Source: Candidatus Dormiibacterota bacterium (GTDB lineage: Bacteria; Chloroflexota; Dormibacteria; Aeolococcales; Aeolococcaceae). Taken from it: DNA of 6,158 nucleotides. Shown here piece by piece: positions 5,103 to 6,158 of this stretch (within the stretch, counting starts at the first letter, position 1; each line of letters starts with the position of its first letter). The DNA lies in assembly GCA_003170875.1 (NCBI GenBank), contig PMYJ01000243.1, forward strand, positions 1 to 6,158, given 5' to 3'. The translations under genes were made by a program, and so were the position numbers. The notes beneath the pieces were generated by a model. It was not told the DNA's origin. It was given only the letters and a program-made list of their open reading frames with translations, and did no database searches.

Positions 5103-5124
5103 CCGGCGCGCGCGGGCGCGCCGG
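5103..5124. terminator. GC-only stem-loop between convergent tRNA-Cys and the DUF929-type gene
   Basis: CCGGCGCGC (5103-5111) and GCGCGCCGG (5116-5124) form a perfect 9-bp stem with a 4-nt loop. It directly abuts the stop codon of the minus-strand gene (5125-5127) and lies 47 nt past tRNA-Cys. There is no T-tract on either strand, so it is not a classic intrinsic terminator. Stem-only terminators are known in high-GC bacteria, and this position between convergent transcripts suits a bidirectional one. Confidence 0.5.
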
Positions 5125-6158
5125 TCAGCTGCCGACGGCCGACTGAGCGGTGAGGACGGTCTCGATGCCCTGGATGGTCGCCGAGGAGCACACCGACGAT
5201 GGCTGGTTGCTGTCGGCGAGGCAGATCGCGGCGGTGAGGAAGTTGGCGTTGCCGACGATGGCGAGGGTCACTGGGCTGGTGGCGTTGGCGAGATCTACGG
5301 CGATCTGTTTCCAGCTCAGCCCCTGGAGGATGGCGGGGTCGAAGCTGGTCTGGAAGAGGACGTAGCTCCCGCCGATGTCCAGGAAGGGGAGGCCGGGATT
5401 ACCGGCAGTCGATGCGCTATATGGCTGCTGGTCGTAGGTGGTGAAGATCTGCTCCACCGGGGCGCTCGGCGTCTGGAGCTGATTGCCGTTTTGGTCTTCC
5501 GTCTCCACCGGCATGAAGTCGACCCACTGGCTCGTGTAGCTGCTGTCCACGAAGGTGAAGGTGCTGGTGTTGGGAGCGACCTGGTCGGTGCTGCTCGACG
5601 ACATCTCCTTGAGGCCGGAGAAGGTGCCGAACCGGGAGAGGGCCATGATCATGCTCCACCGCTCCGCCGCGCAGTAGGGGCAGTACTCGGCGCCGACGTA
5701 GATCACCTCGGTCTTGCCGGCGGAATCGGTCAACGGCTTGGTTCCCGTCAGCCGGCTGAGCTGCCCCGCGGGATCTGACGTCTGGGCACTTCCCTCACCA
5801 ACGATTCCGAAGATCCTGACCCCGGGATTGGTCACCGCCGACAGCACCGACGCGGGGACCTTGGTGGGCGTCGATACGGGCTGGAGACCGTTGCCCGCGG
5901 GTAGGAGGAGGACCACCAGCAGCGCTACGACGAGCACGACGACCGCGCCTCCCCCCGCCCAGTAGAGTGGCTTCTGCCACCACTGGCGGACGCTCTGTTC
6001 CTGCGTCTGCTTCGCCGTCCGCCGCCGCTGCTTCTTGGTCAGGGGACGCCGGCCGGCTGCCGCCTGCGCCTCCGCCTGCGCCTGCGCCTGCGAGCGCGAC
6101 TTCGGCGGAGGCTGGGCCCGGGGGCGTGGCCGGGGGGAGCTTGGGGACTGGGGGCGCT
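5125..6158 (-). CDS. DUF929-type membrane-anchored thioredoxin-like protein (5' end beyond right edge)
   Basis: The frame is open for 343 residues up to the window edge, with no ATG, GTG or TTG in the first 73 visible codons, so the true start lies outside. In order: a Pro/Arg/Ser-rich segment (1-22), a Gln-Ala repeat (23-33), a basic patch TKKQRRR (40-46), the aromatic QWWQKPLYW (59-66), one membrane helix (about 67-86), then an extracytoplasmic domain. That domain has EYCPYCAAERW with a CxxC pair at 159 and 162, a GLPF loop that could supply a thioredoxin-like cis-Pro, and two further cysteines near the end (312 and 323). The basic side of the helix predicts N-in, C-out topology. DUF929 proteins are uncharacterised; the CPYC motif suggests thiol-disulfide chemistry on the outer face. 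A GTG at 5937 would cut off half the membrane helix and is rejected. The gene converges on tRNA-Cys. Confidence 0.84.
   Translation of the reverse strand, partial: RPQSPSSPRPRPRAQPPPKSRSQAQAQAEAQAAAGRRPLTKKQRRRTAKQTQEQSVRQWWQKPLYWAGGGAVVVLVVALLVVLLLPAGNGLQPVSTPTKVPASVLSAVTNPGVRIFGIVGEGSAQTSDPAGQLSRLTGTKPLTDSAGKTEVIYVGAEYCPYCAAERWSMIMALSRFGTFSGLKEMSSSSTDQVAPNTSTFTFVDSSYTSQWVDFMPVETEDQNGNQLQTPSAPVEQIFTTYDQQPYSASTAGNPGLPFLDIGGSYVLFQTSFDPAILQGLSWKQIAVDLANATSPVTLAIVGNANFLTAAICLADSNQPSSVCSSATIQGIETVLTAQSAVGS
6061..6090. repeat. Five tandem hexamers encoding Gln-Ala/Glu-Ala repeats
   Basis: CGCCTG is repeated five times in tandem with one unit changed to CGCCTC. On the coding (minus) strand these read as CAG-GCG dipeptide codons, giving a run of Gln-Ala with one Glu-Ala in the cytoplasmic N-terminus of the DUF929-type protein. 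Such runs are prone to slippage, so the length may vary between strains. Confidence 0.8.

Noticed and set aside
5125..5937. GTG at 5937 as start of the DUF929-type gene
   Set aside because: The frame continues open to the window edge with a basic patch and WW motif typical of this family, and a GTG start would remove half the membrane helix.

Overview
The window is very GC-rich, gene-dense and bacterial. Start codons often sit only 6-10 nt behind a -10-like hexamer with no Shine-Dalgarno, which suggests frequent leaderless mRNAs. Together with a membrane-anchored DUF929-type thioredoxin-like protein and a bldA-like tRNA-Leu(UAA), this points to a high-GC Actinomycetota-, Chloroflexota- or Dormibacterota-like organism. 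The phylum is inferred from these traits and cannot be fixed from the window alone.

Left part (1-4106, all on the minus strand, read right to left): an alpha/beta-hydrolase (4106-3030), then murL (3007-1634), then murD2 (1647-289, overlapping murL by 14 nt), then the first ~70 codons of a polyprenyl diphosphate synthase-like gene that runs off the left edge. The centrepiece is the murL-murD2 pair. By family knowledge, MurD2 adds L-Glu, rather than D-Glu, to UDP-MurNAc-L-Ala, and MurL then epimerises the terminal L-Glu to D-Glu using ATP. This is the glutamate-racemase-independent route to peptidoglycan, first characterised in Xanthomonas. The hydrolase upstream and the isoprenoid gene downstream are candidate partners, but nothing in the sequence proves that.

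Centre (4107-4360): a 125-nt leader region in front of the hydrolase with a possible 9-codon leaderless mini-ORF whose stop overlaps the hydrolase start, then tRNA-Leu(UAA) on the minus strand. A 42-nt divergent promoter region separates the tRNA from a plus-strand SprT-like zinc metallopeptidase gene.

Right part (4359-6158): the SprT-like gene, tRNA-Cys(GCA) with an encoded CCA on the plus strand, and a strong GC-only stem-loop. A convergent minus-strand gene then encodes a DUF929-type CxxC protein with a single membrane anchor and a Pro/Arg-rich, Gln-Ala-repeat cytoplasmic N-terminus that is cut by the right edge.

No mobile element, CRISPR array or rRNA was seen. No stretch over 300 bases lacks a gene.
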